This document shows, one piece after another, positions 16,354 to 25,710 of a DNA stretch of 34,421 bases. This DNA comes from JBEIHI01 sp964655245. Lineage in GTDB: Bacteria; Bdellovibrionota; UBA2394. Below the pieces are notes generated by a model. The model was not told where the DNA came from. It saw only the letters and a program-made list of their open reading frames with translations, and ran no database searches. The stretch's first letter is position 1; each line of letters opens with the position of its first letter. The DNA lies in assembly GCA_964655245.1 (NCBI GenBank), contig CAZZLQ010000021.1, positions 1-34,421 of the forward strand, read 5' to 3'. Both the position numbers and the translations under genes were made by a program.

Positions 16354-17213
16354 TGAAAATCGCGGTCACAGGCTCAAAGGGGCAGCTTGGATCTGAGCTT
16401 CAGGAGCTCGCTAGATCATCGACTCATGAGTTTCATTTTTTTTCGCACCAAGAGCTGGATATCGCGGATCCTTTGCAAGTCCAGGCACGGCTGGCTGGCA
16501 AGAGCTTTAATCTGGTGATCAATGCTGCTGCCTACACTCAAGTCGACGCTGCTGAATCCAATCAAGAAGCAGCCTATCGGATCAATGCCCTGGGCCCAAA
16601 AAATCTTTGCGATTGGGCAAAGACAGAGTCCGCTCGAGTTGTTCAAATCTCCACTGATTTTGTTTTTGATGGGCAAAGCACTCGTCCCTATCTGCCCACG
16701 GACCCAACTCATCCCCTCAGTGTTTACGGACAAACCAAGAGAGCGGGGGAAGAGTTTTGTTTAGAGTCAAAAGTGGCCACTGTGATTCGAACCTCGTGGG
16801 TCTATTCCACCTTTGGCAAAAATTTTGTGAAAGCTATTTTGCGAAAGCTGGAGTCGGGTGAGGATCTGCGTGTTGTCAGTGATCAGAGGGGGCGTCCCAC
16901 CTATGCTCGCAACTTGGCTTCTTTCCTGGTGGATCATCTCGGATCGATGCAATCGATGAAGGGCTCGCAGATCTTTCACTTCTCCGATGAGGGGGAATGC
17001 ACCTGGTATGAGTTTGCTCGAAAGATCAGAGATCTTTCCGGCTTTCAAAATCCCCTGCACGAGATCGCTTCAGGCGACCTCCAATTGCCAGCCAAGCGCC
17101 CGGGCTTTAGCTGTTTGGACCTCTCAGAGACGCAGAGGGTGTTTCGGTATTCCTTTGAGCCTTGGGAGAAGGCTTTAGCTCGAATGCTTCAGCTGCAGCG
17201 AGCTCCCACTTAG
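16353..17213 (+). CDS. rfbD: dTDP-4-dehydrorhamnose reductase
   Basis: The 286-residue short-chain dehydrogenase has the N-terminal GSKGQLGSEL nucleotide-binding loop, VINAAAYTQVDAAE, STDFVFDG, and the YGQTK catalytic tyrosine-lysine pair of RmlD. It reduces the 4-keto group to yield dTDP-L-rhamnose, the last step of the pathway, using NAD(P)H. Its length is typical. The ATG overlaps the rfbA stop, so translation is coupled. It is followed 35 bp later by rfbB. Confidence 0.96.
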   Translation: MKIAVTGSKGQLGSELQELARSSTHEFHFFSHQELDIADPLQVQARLAGKSFNLVINAAAYTQVDAAESNQEAAYRINALGPKNLCDWAKTESARVVQISTDFVFDGQSTRPYLPTDPTHPLSVYGQTKRAGEEFCLESKVATVIRTSWVYSTFGKNFVKAILRKLESGEDLRVVSDQRGRPTYARNLASFLVDHLGSMQSMKGSQIFHFSDEGECTWYEFARKIRDLSGFQNPLHEIASGDLQLPAKRPGFSCLDLSETQRVFRYSFEPWEKALARMLQLQRAPT

Positions 17214-17248
17214 TTGCCTAATCGTGGCAAGTGGTTTAGGTCTTTCTT

Positions 17249-18298
<1,050 letters not shown>

Positions 18299-18307
18299 TT
18301 TTCTGAA

Positions 18308-19579
18308 TTAGATTTTTTGCGAAAGTTCGGTGCAAGCTTTTCGAAAGTCCTGCGGCTTGAACGAATCTGGGCTTTGAAGCGTCTTGTAAACGGCTTTGAG
18401 TTCTTTGTCGTGGAGAGGCTTTGAGCTTGAGAGCTGAGCAAGAAGGCTCGATGCGCTCATGGCCACTTGCTCGGCAAGTTCGTAGTTTTGGGCAATACGG
18501 TGACTCGCGGCAAAGCTAAGAAGTTTTTTCAGAATGACTTTGGTGTCCTCATTTGAAATCGGCATATCAACAAGAGCGCGTTGAGCCTGAGCCAAAATCT
18601 CCGCAAGCCCTTTGAGGTTTTTATCCTTCTGATTTTGAATTTTGAAACCTGCCTTGAAGGCTTTGGTTAGATCCGGCTTCAAAGTTTCAAGGGCCATCAG
18701 AGATAGGTGCACCGAACTTAAGTTGAGCTGAGGAGTTCCGGGATCCTCGGAAAGGTCCTTGATGGACCATTCATTGCGAGCAAGCGAGTGGTGACATCCA
18801 TAGCAATAGTGGCTCGCAAGATCAGGCCAATCGCCACTTTGAGCCGCTTGGATTTGCTGAATCTGTCGACTGGCTTTTTCGAGTTCACCCATGAGCCAAC
18901 GCTTGGCGGGCTGAGGCTTTCCTTTGCGCTCTCTATAGTCAGCATCCTCCTGGTGATGAGGTGGCATGTTGGCAAGGTAAGTATCGAGCTCAAAAGAGAG
19001 TCGTGGGTGACCCGCGCCGTAGAGCTGATGAGTGAGCCAAGAGCCTTCGCGACCCTGATGACAATCCAAGCAAATGCCCGCAGCGATATGAGCTTTTGAA
19101 AGATCCAAGAGCCCAAGTGCTCGCGCAGATTCAGCTGATTTCACATGTGGCTTCAGATAGTGCTCAGCCGCTCCATGACAAGCTTCACAAGAAACGCCCT
19201 CACTCAATCGAAAGTTTGCACTTCGCTGTGAAGCAGGAGCCGCAGTGGCATGGCAGCTTAGGCATTGAGGAGCTTGATCCGCTCGTTCGAGTCCCAGATG
19301 CTTGGCCATTTTTTTTGAGCGCTCCGATAACAGAGTTTCAAAAGCACGAGCATGCTGATCGTGGCGTGACCATGCAGTCACTTCATTTCTCATGACGTTT
19401 GATCCCTTCAGTGGCACGACGCTGCCGTGGCAAGGAGATGAAGCGCAGGAAGAAGTACCCAAATAGTTGGGCATCTTTGCCTCGGAGGCTTGGGAGCCAA
19501 GCGAAGTCATGAGCATCAGGGCGGATGAAACCATTATGCGGAGAGGAGCGCTTGGTAGATTTTGAGAGAATTGAAACAA
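18308..19579 (-). CDS. Pentahaem c-type cytochrome, c554-like
   Basis: The exported 423-residue protein has four CXXCH haem sites, at residues 106, 131, 170 and 259, plus one CX4CH variant (CASSPCH) at residue 45. The arrangement, with a further LTHQLYGAGHPRLSFEL stretch that can supply distal histidines, resembles the cytochrome c554/c-prime family. A helical C-terminal region of about 140 residues follows the haem domain. The signal peptide core is VSSALMLMTSLGSQA. The upstream-most start is TTG at 19579, with an ATG at 19534 as an alternative; neither has a clear ribosome site. It should carry electrons in the periplasm. The redox partner is unknown. It lies downstream of the cyclase gene on the same strand, 113 bp away. 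Confidence 0.9.
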   Translation of the reverse strand: MFQFSQNLPSAPLRIMVSSALMLMTSLGSQASEAKMPNYLGTSSCASSPCHGSVVPLKGSNVMRNEVTAWSRHDQHARAFETLLSERSKKMAKHLGLERADQAPQCLSCHATAAPASQRSANFRLSEGVSCEACHGAAEHYLKPHVKSAESARALGLLDLSKAHIAAGICLDCHQGREGSWLTHQLYGAGHPRLSFELDTYLANMPPHHQEDADYRERKGKPQPAKRWLMGELEKASRQIQQIQAAQSGDWPDLASHYCYGCHHSLARNEWSIKDLSEDPGTPQLNLSSVHLSLMALETLKPDLTKAFKAGFKIQNQKDKNLKGLAEILAQAQRALVDMPISNEDTKVILKKLLSFAASHRIAQNYELAEQVAMSASSLLAQLSSSKPLHDKELKAVYKTLQSPDSFKPQDFRKACTELSQKI

Positions 19580-19692
19580 CTTAGGAATATTCTAGATAAA
19601 TTTTCAAATTGAGGGGCCATGTCAGATATCTGATTGAAAGCTTGATGCGATGCAGACCGGTGTGGGGATGTCGCAAGGTGCCATGCCTTGTT

Positions 19693-22600
19693 CTATTTGG
19701 TGCTCGCGTATTGTATCTGGTCTTTGAACTTGGCCATTTCTTCATCAACACGTTGCTTGAGAAGGCTATTGTTGATTTCGAGGGCCTTTTGCGAGGCAAG
19801 GTCAAAGGCTTCTTTAGACTCTAGGTATCGCTGACTCTCAGCGAGATAGGTGGCGAGATAGACGGTGGCATCGACATACCAAAACCATGCTTGGATTCGC
19901 GCGAGATTGGCAATCACATCTCTGAGTTCATTTTCTCCCTCAGATGTTTTTCCAAGTTTGGTCTTAAGAAATCCGATCAGAGCAGCGTTGTGTAAGACCT
20001 CTCTGTCGTTGCCTATACTCTCTGCAATGCGTTTAGCGCCTTCAAATTCTGCGAGAGCTTCTTCGTAGCGTTGAAACTCCATCAGCGCATGTCCGTAGTT
20101 GTTCTTGGCGGTTCCAAGAGGAACGAGATTCCCAGTCTCTTCTTGAAGCTTGGCGGCTTCTTTGAATTTGGCCAGACAGCTGAGGTAGTCCTTTTGGTAA
20201 TAGAAGGCCACCCCAAGGTTCAGCGTTGCAGTGGCTCTGAGAGGTTTAAGATGCTGATCAGCACTTGAAGCCCGAATGGATTCCTCAAGAGCGGTTTTGG
20301 CGAGGTCCCATTGCTGTCTCTCAATATAAACAGTGGCGATATCATTGTTGAACTCAGCGAGCAGCTGAATATTTTGAAGGCTTTGCGCTCCTGTTCGTCC
20401 TTGTTCGAGAATTTCGAGAGCCTTATCGAGTTGATTCAATCGGAGGTAGGCGTTTCCAATGGCCTTTTGAGTTCTGACTTGCCCCTCGAAATCATTCGCA
20501 CGCAGAGCACAGTCCAAAGACTGGTGAAGTAGGTCGATGGCCTTTTCGTTTTGACCGCGCATTCGGAGAATATCTCCGTATCGTCTGAAGGACTTGCAAA
20601 GGTGTGAAAGATCGTTCTTTGCTTCGCCCATCTTGATGAGCTTCTCCTGATACGAAACGGCTGCATCAAATTCCCCCATAAGAACAGTAACATCGCTGAT
20701 CATGAAGTAGAGATCGCTAAGTCTTGGGTCTGGGCTCAAAGGATCTTTATGCGGTTGAGATTCGAGAAGTTCTGCAGCTTGATAAAAATATTTGAGAGCT
20801 ATCTGATTATCAAAGAGGTCGGCCATTTTTTTGCCAGCTTTTTTGAGGTACTCAACAGATTTGTCAAAGTTTTTGCTTTGTCCATAGTGGAACGCAAGAG
20901 CTTCCAAAAATCCCTCAAGAGATTGATGGTGAACCGTCTCAATGGCCAGGCCGATTCGCTCATGAATGACCTTTTGAAACTTTTGAAGAATGCTTTGGTA
21001 GGCCACATCTTGCATTAAGGCATGATGGAATTTGTAGTGCGCCTCTTCTGCGTTTTCAGACTCAGATTCAATGAGGCCGCGATGCTGAAGAAGTTGCAGG
21101 CGCTCATCAAGATCATCAGCATTTTCAAGAGCTGATCGTAAAACCCGGTCCGTGAATCTTCGCCCAATTGCCGATGCATACTGCAGAATCTGCTTTGATC
21201 TCTCATCAAGTCGATCGATACGGGAGGCAATAAGGCCCTGAACAGTTGGGGATATCTCTAAGGAGCTGAGATCGCCCACGGCGGTCCAGAGACCCGAGAT
21301 GTTTTTGAGTTTTCCAGTATCGATGAGGGTCTTAATGATCTCTTGAAGATACAGGGGGTTTCCATCGGATTTTTGATGAACGAGAGCTTCGAGTTCCGAG
21401 GGAAGTTGTTCAACGCCTAAGAGTGCTTTGACGTAGGAGACAGACTGATCAGGCGTCAGAGGGTTGAGTGAGATCTGCGAGAAGTTTGGCTTTTGAGACC
21501 ACTGATGCTGGAACTCACGTCTAAATCCACCAGCCACCATGACCTTCATCGTGGTGAGGTGATCCATCAGATGCGAGATGAACTCCTGAGAGAGTCGATC
21601 AACCCATTGCAGATCCTCAAAGAACAAGACCACGGGAGAACTTTGAGACATTCGTGCAAAGACCTGCCTCAAGGCAACCCAAAGCGCTTTTCTTTTCTGT
21701 TGAGGCTCTAGCTTTAAGGGCTCTTCTTTCTCCAGCGGAATCGAGAGGAAATCCGCAATCAGCTGAATAGATAGATTGTCCAAATCAAGAGATTTGAGGG
21801 TCATGAGCTTCTCGCGTTGAGATTTTAACTCCTCACGCTCTGCGATTTGTAAGAGATTCCGGATCAGATGAATGACAACGGAATGCGATGTTTCGCGTTG
21901 GAGAGGAGTGCAGCGGCCCTCGACCCATCGGAAGAAGTAATCCTGAGAGATTTTTCGCATTTCAAATTTCATACGGCTTTTGCCAACGCCTGGATCTCCC
22001 GCGAGCATCAAGATTTGACTTCGACCTTGCGCAAGTTCTTTGAAGGCATTTTCCGCGACAGAAAGCTCTCTCTCTCGGCCCACGATGGAAAGATCTCGGA
22101 AGACCGAGCTGGATTCGGTCTCGTCTTTGGCTTCACCGAGCACAGAGTAGACGAGAACGGGCTCGCTCTTGCCTTTGACCGACATGGGCTCAAGCTTTTT
22201 GAATGCGAATCGTTGGGGACATGCTTTGTAGATAGATTCGCTGACGTAGATTTCATTTCGTTTCGCAGCCGACTGAAGGCGCTGAGCGAGGTTTACGGCA
22301 TCGCCCATCACAGTGTACTCGAGTTTCTCCGATGTCCCAACGCCACCAGCAACAACAAAGCCTGCATTGATCCCAATGCTGATTCCCATCTCAAGGCCGA
22401 GTTCAGCATTGAACGCTTTCATTTCTTCAAGCATCTGAAGAGCACAGGCTACGGCGAGCTCTGGATCATTTTCATGGGCGATCGGTGCGCCAAAGAGAGC
22501 CATAATGCAATCGCCCATAAACTTGTCGATATAGCCCTCTCGATCGGAGACGGCTTTGCCAAGGCGTTTGAAGCATTGGTTCATGATATCGGTAACTCGC

Positions 22601-23019
22601 TCGGCATCGAGCTTTTCACTCATGGCGGTGAAGCCTGAGATGTCAGCAAAGACAACGCTGACAAACTTTCTTTCACCCGCAATGTTGCATGCTTGTCCAG
22701 GAGTCGGAGGAGTGAGTGATGTCACAGAGGGTGAAGCGGGTGCGCTTGGAATCGGCGCGAAGGGGCGAGGAGCTGATACAGTTGGTGAGGTCGAAGCTGC
22801 GGATGTCGTTGGGGCTTTACTGTGGCCTACCTGCGTGCCGCATCTGAAGCAAAAGTGGGATTCGGAAGGAAGTTCCACACGACAGTCGAGGCAAAAGGGT
22901 TTCACCATGATGCCGCAGGAATGACAAAAGTTTGCATTCCAGACAATGGAAGTCCGACACTGTGGACATGCTGTTTGGATGACCCAATACCCCCGCTTCA
23001 TTATCTCGCAAAGCGCCAT
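19693..23019 (-). CDS. Class III adenylate cyclase with zinc ribbons, STAND-like ATPase and TPRs
   Basis: The 1108-residue regulator is built of several parts. Residues 18-60 hold two zinc ribbons (cysteine pairs 18/21, 32/35, 43/46, 57/60), and a serine/proline/alanine linker follows to about 110. The cyclase domain spans about 117-297, with metal aspartates 126 and 170, Lys166 and Thr236 at the adenine-specifying positions, and Asn243 and Arg247 for the transition state. An ATPase domain follows with Walker A GDPGVGKS at 341-348 and a Walker B-like VVLFFEDLQW. TPR-type helical repeats fill most of the last 400 residues. It should make cAMP under control of the ATPase/TPR sensor. Lys/Thr marks subclass IIIb, several of which respond to bicarbonate. 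The ATG at 23001 is an alternative start. It is head-to-head with the SbtA-like gene. Confidence 0.93.
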   Translation of the reverse strand: MALCEIMKRGYWVIQTACPQCRTSIVWNANFCHSCGIMVKPFCLDCRVELPSESHFCFRCGTQVGHSKAPTTSAASTSPTVSAPRPFAPIPSAPASPSVTSLTPPTPGQACNIAGERKFVSVVFADISGFTAMSEKLDAERVTDIMNQCFKRLGKAVSDREGYIDKFMGDCIMALFGAPIAHENDPELAVACALQMLEEMKAFNAELGLEMGISIGINAGFVVAGGVGTSEKLEYTVMGDAVNLAQRLQSAAKRNEIYVSESIYKACPQRFAFKKLEPMSVKGKSEPVLVYSVLGEAKDETESSSVFRDLSIVGRERELSVAENAFKELAQGRSQILMLAGDPGVGKSRMKFEMRKISQDYFFRWVEGRCTPLQRETSHSVVIHLIRNLLQIAEREELKSQREKLMTLKSLDLDNLSIQLIADFLSIPLEKEEPLKLEPQQKRKALWVALRQVFARMSQSSPVVLFFEDLQWVDRLSQEFISHLMDHLTTMKVMVAGGFRREFQHQWSQKPNFSQISLNPLTPDQSVSYVKALLGVEQLPSELEALVHQKSDGNPLYLQEIIKTLIDTGKLKNISGLWTAVGDLSSLEISPTVQGLIASRIDRLDERSKQILQYASAIGRRFTDRVLRSALENADDLDERLQLLQHRGLIESESENAEEAHYKFHHALMQDVAYQSILQKFQKVIHERIGLAIETVHHQSLEGFLEALAFHYGQSKNFDKSVEYLKKAGKKMADLFDNQIALKYFYQAAELLESQPHKDPLSPDPRLSDLYFMISDVTVLMGEFDAAVSYQEKLIKMGEAKNDLSHLCKSFRRYGDILRMRGQNEKAIDLLHQSLDCALRANDFEGQVRTQKAIGNAYLRLNQLDKALEILEQGRTGAQSLQNIQLLAEFNNDIATVYIERQQWDLAKTALEESIRASSADQHLKPLRATATLNLGVAFYYQKDYLSCLAKFKEAAKLQEETGNLVPLGTAKNNYGHALMEFQRYEEALAEFEGAKRIAESIGNDREVLHNAALIGFLKTKLGKTSEGENELRDVIANLARIQAWFWYVDATVYLATYLAESQRYLESKEAFDLASQKALEINNSLLKQRVDEEMAKFKDQIQYASTK

Positions 23020-23127
23020 GAAATCGAAGGGGTCCTGCTGCGCCGCCAGTATGGCTTTATGGCAGTCTTAGGGACTTGATGCGCCGAATCAATTTTCTTA
23101 ACAGAAAGGCCAGAGCTCATTAGTCTC

Positions 23128-24087
23128 ATGTCTATGTTTGAACTCGCTCGTGATAATTTGCTTTCACCCACTGTTCTTGGATTCTTGCTGGGCATGTCAG
23201 CCCGACTGATTAAGAGCGATCTGCGGTTGCCAGAGCAGCTCTATACGGGGCTTTCGATCTATCTCTTGTTTGCCATTGGACTCAAGGGAGGGGGACAGCT
23301 AGCTGCCGAACACAGTGGTGCGCTTTTGTTTCCCATCCTTGGCACCCTCGCTTTGGGGATCGTCACTCCATTGATTGCGTTTGGCATGTCCAAGTGGCTT
23401 CTCAATTCTTCGCGCAATAATCGTGCGGCGTTGGCTGCTCACTATGGAAGTGTAAGCGCTGTGACATTTATCGTGGCGTTGCAGTTCCTGGATCATCAAA
23501 AAATTTCTTCTGAGAGTTTTTTTCCGGCTCTCGTTGCCATTTTGGAAGTGGTGGGGATTGTAGTGGCTTTGCTCTTGGCTAAGTCAACCCAGAGAACAGG
23601 AAATGTTTTTCAGATTCTCAAGCATGCGCTCACCGGGCAGGGAGTTTTGTTGTTAATTGGTGGATTTTTGATTGGATGGGCGTCAGGCAAGAGGGGGCTT
23701 GATCCTCTGGCTCCTGTTTTTATCGATTCCTTCACGGGGCTTTTGACTTTGTTTTTGATTCAAATGGGAGTTTTGGCGGGAGAGAGATTGTCTGAGATCA
23801 AGAAGCATGCTCTGCGTCTGGCGGTTTTTGCGTGCGTGGTTCCCCTCATCAATGCGCTGATCGGTGTTTTGCTCGCACGATGGGTCGGACTCAGTGAAGG
23901 GGGAGCGTTGGTGTTTTCGATCATGGCCGCCAGTGCGTCTTATATTGCCGCACCTGCCGCTGTTCAGTCGGCTATCCCTGATGCCAACCCTTCGCTCTAC
24001 GTGACAGCCAGCTTAGGAATCACGTTTCCATTTAATCTCGTGGTTGGAATTCCCCTCTACTTTGCCTTTGTGCATTGGTTGTATTGA
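23128..24087 (+). CDS. sbtA: SbtA-type sodium-dependent bicarbonate transporter
   Basis: The 319-residue membrane protein has about ten hydrophobic helices and the hallmark segments of the SBT family: LLFAIGLKGGGQL, AAHYGSVSAVTFIVALQFL, and near the end MAASASYIAAPAAVQSAIPDANPSLYVTASLGITFPFN. In cyanobacteria SbtA imports bicarbonate with sodium; many heterotrophs carry homologues of untested substrate. The start is the ATG at 23128 or the one two codons later. It is divergent from the adenylate cyclase with a shared intergenic region of 108 bp. No SbtB (PII-like) partner is visible in the window. Its own stop is 6 bp from the end of the convergent lipoprotein gene. Confidence 0.92.
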   Translation: MSMFELARDNLLSPTVLGFLLGMSARLIKSDLRLPEQLYTGLSIYLLFAIGLKGGGQLAAEHSGALLFPILGTLALGIVTPLIAFGMSKWLLNSSRNNRAALAAHYGSVSAVTFIVALQFLDHQKISSESFFPALVAILEVVGIVVALLLAKSTQRTGNVFQILKHALTGQGVLLLIGGFLIGWASGKRGLDPLAPVFIDSFTGLLTLFLIQMGVLAGERLSEIKKHALRLAVFACVVPLINALIGVLLARWVGLSEGGALVFSIMAASASYIAAPAAVQSAIPDANPSLYVTASLGITFPFNLVVGIPLYFAFVHWLY

Positions 24088-24093
24088 GTTGAA

Positions 24094-24504
24094 CTAGTTG
24101 ATCACGTCAAAATTGATTGACCCTTCGAGATCCTTCCCTGCGGGCATTCCATTCACGGTTTGGACAGTGGTTACTGCGACAGTCACATTTCCTACATTCA
24201 CTGACTTATAGTAAAATTTTGCCGAGTCAGTTCCTTGGGTCATTTGAATATTGAGAAACGCAAGTTGAGTGCAGGTGTTATTGGCGTAGACCGCTCCCTG
24301 GCCAGATGCCAGATCGGGTTGAACAATGAGATTTGAGCTCGCCGGGCTCGAGCGAGTGACGGTAAAGGCATGGCAGTCGCCAGCAAACAGTGTTTGATCA
24401 TCCGCCGTGATCGTAAGCCCTGCAGAGCTTGAGCCGCAGGCGGTTAGGGATAGCAAGCTACCCAAAATGATGAGTTTCTGTGTGATTGTTTTAAATTCTT
24501 TCAT
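24094..24504 (-). CDS. Small lipoprotein of unknown function
   Basis: The 136-residue precursor has a lipobox, LLSLTAC, near residue 23. The mature part is a threonine/serine-rich beta domain (AFTVTRSSPASSNLIV, VNVGNVTVAVTTVQTVNG) with two internal cysteines (DC and TC) that may pair. AGGAGG lies 4 bp before the ATG at 24504, a strong ribosome site. I do not recognise the family. It is convergent with sbtA at 6 bp and is probably monocistronic, with a candidate promoter at 24567-24597. Confidence 0.8.
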   Translation of the reverse strand: MKEFKTITQKLIILGSLLSLTACGSSSAGLTITADDQTLFAGDCHAFTVTRSSPASSNLIVQPDLASGQGAVYANNTCTQLAFLNIQMTQGTDSAKFYYKSVNVGNVTVAVTTVQTVNGMPAGKDLEGSINFDVIN

Positions 24505-24566
24505 AGGACCTCCTGAGCTTTTGGTATTCAGGTTCCATGCCGGCTCTGAATCGGATTCAAATCAGA

Positions 24567-24597
24567 TTTATAAGTGGGGCGCCGTGTCCCCATTCAA
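24567..24597 (-). promoter_or_regulatory. Possible promoter of the lipoprotein at 24094-24504
   Basis: On the minus strand TTGAAT (24597-24592) and TATAAA (24572-24567) flank a spacer of 19 bp, which is longer than ideal. The spacer contains GGGGACACGGCGCCCC, an imperfect inverted repeat that could be an operator. Confidence 0.35.
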
Positions 24598-24681
24598 GTG
24601 GACGGACGCAAATTGTCACTGGTCTTGGGTGCTTAGACCTCTATTGGTGACGCTCGGGCAGTCGCCTCTCACCTCTCATAT

Positions 24682-24763
24682 GGGGTCACGTCTCATGCCT
24701 GCACTTCCTGGCACCATATCATGGCATCTTCATCCGTCGTTGAAGAAGATCGGCTAGGCTTGC
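24682..24763 (-). repeat. Dispersed repeat, long copy C (solo)
   Basis: Read on the minus strand, this 82-bp unit matches 27353-27433 at roughly 90 percent by eye. It includes a hairpin of the form TCTTCA-loop-TGAAGA (24725-24748), and both unit copies end in the core that starts GTGCAGG and finishes GACGTGACCCC. It begins immediately after the stop codon of the PHP gene and has no partner copy nearby. Confidence 0.75.
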
Positions 24764-25507
24764 TCACCTTAGCGGTGTCGATGGCTGGAGTGCGGGTAGG
24801 ACTTCAAGCAGAGGTTTTTGCTCCTCAGAGTAAAATTGAACGCCTGAGTCCTGAGTTCGAATGGACTGAAAAACCGCATCCTGAGTTCGGGGACAGTTGA
24901 GGACAGTTTTCCAGGAATTGATTTGGTGAGGTTTGTGAAGATCACTGGACGCGATTTTGGGCAGGTCAGAATCCATGACCTCAGAAAGTAAACACGAGTG
25001 ATAGGTGACTTCCCAAGCATCAAAGTCATCTCGCAGCTCGTCACGTCTGTCCCACAGATAGTAAGGACGATTTTGTTTGCGATCGGGCGAGAGGGGGTGG
25101 GCGGCAATGGCAAGCCCTCCGAGATCTCGAATGCGTCGAGCGATGTCTTTTACATCCAGATCCGCCGAAATCCACTCAGTGACTCCGAGGGCTACAATAT
25201 GAGCGGCCCGGTGATTGATCAGAGAGTTTTTGGTCACTTCAAATCCCGGAATCACGAGCATCTGGTATTTTTGCCAGGCTCTGTTTCGCTCACGAATGAT
25301 CTCTTCCTGATATCTTTCAAACGAGTTTCGCGTGAGTGTGCGGCCCAAGTATGAAGCGGCTTTACCCAGAGCACTTCGCTCCTCGCAGAGATGGTCCGTG
25401 ATGGCAATCGCTCCAAATCCGCGCTTTCCATAGAAGTCGATGATCTCAGAGATGCTCATCGAGCCGTCGCTGAATTGGGTGTGAATATGAAAATCAGCGA
25501 GATACAT
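24764..25507 (-). CDS. PHP-domain phosphoesterase
   Basis: The 247-residue protein begins MYLADFHIHTQFSDGSMS, the first PHP motif with two metal histidines and an aspartate. Further motifs are AIAITDHL, VIPGFEVT, LAIAAHPLSP and IASSDLHKPHQ. Together they form the trinuclear metal site of PHP phosphoesterases, which hydrolyse nucleotide or small-molecule phosphates such as pAp; the substrate here is unknown. It is stand-alone and cytosolic. The last codons run straight into dispersed repeat copy C, and the frame beyond the stop (ASLADLLQRRMKMP) resembles the frame next to copy D, so the repeat may have replaced or been inserted at the gene end. Confidence 0.88.
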   Translation of the reverse strand: MYLADFHIHTQFSDGSMSISEIIDFYGKRGFGAIAITDHLCEERSALGKAASYLGRTLTRNSFERYQEEIIRERNRAWQKYQMLVIPGFEVTKNSLINHRAAHIVALGVTEWISADLDVKDIARRIRDLGGLAIAAHPLSPDRKQNRPYYLWDRRDELRDDFDAWEVTYHSCLLSEVMDSDLPKIASSDLHKPHQINSWKTVLNCPRTQDAVFQSIRTQDSGVQFYSEEQKPLLEVLPALQPSTPLR

Positions 25508-25628
25508 CTTCCTTCATGATAAGGGGTGAGGTTCCGATCGGTGATTAAGAGCTTATGAAGATACGTTCAAGTGTCTGAAAGTCCCTTCGGGCTGAAACTG
25601 ATTTTTTTTTTTGCACAAGAGTTACCGA

Positions 25629-25657
25629 TTGACTTTCAGGTAGTCGATTTTTAAGAG
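25629..25657 (+). promoter_or_regulatory. Possible promoter of the FG-GAP protein gene
   Basis: TTGACT at 25629-25634 (5 of 6 consensus bases) is followed after 17 bp by TAAGAG at 25652-25657 (weak). The leader then holds short direct repeats of GTTAG and AGGGTT up to about 25685. Confidence 0.35.
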
Positions 25658-25710
25658 TTAGTAGGGTTTGTTAAGGGTTAGTTAGATTTGAAAAGTTTTT
25701 GGGGGGTTCG

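Noticed and set aside
19674..19690. Short palindrome CAAGGTGCCATGCCTTG
   Set aside because: Five-pair stem without a T-run on either strand; not enough for a terminator call.
21868..22638. Plus-strand open frame of 256 codons
   Set aside because: It is antisense to the cyclase and ATPase domains, which have all key residues. It is a shadow frame.
24407..24757. Plus-strand open frame of 116 codons
   Set aside because: It spans the lipoprotein start region and repeat copy C, has no ribosome site, and its residues look random.
25561..25612. Possible terminator: small hairpin near 25580 and T-run 25602-25612
   Set aside because: The stem is only about five pairs with a wobble, it is separated from the T-run by several bases, and no plus-strand gene ends upstream.
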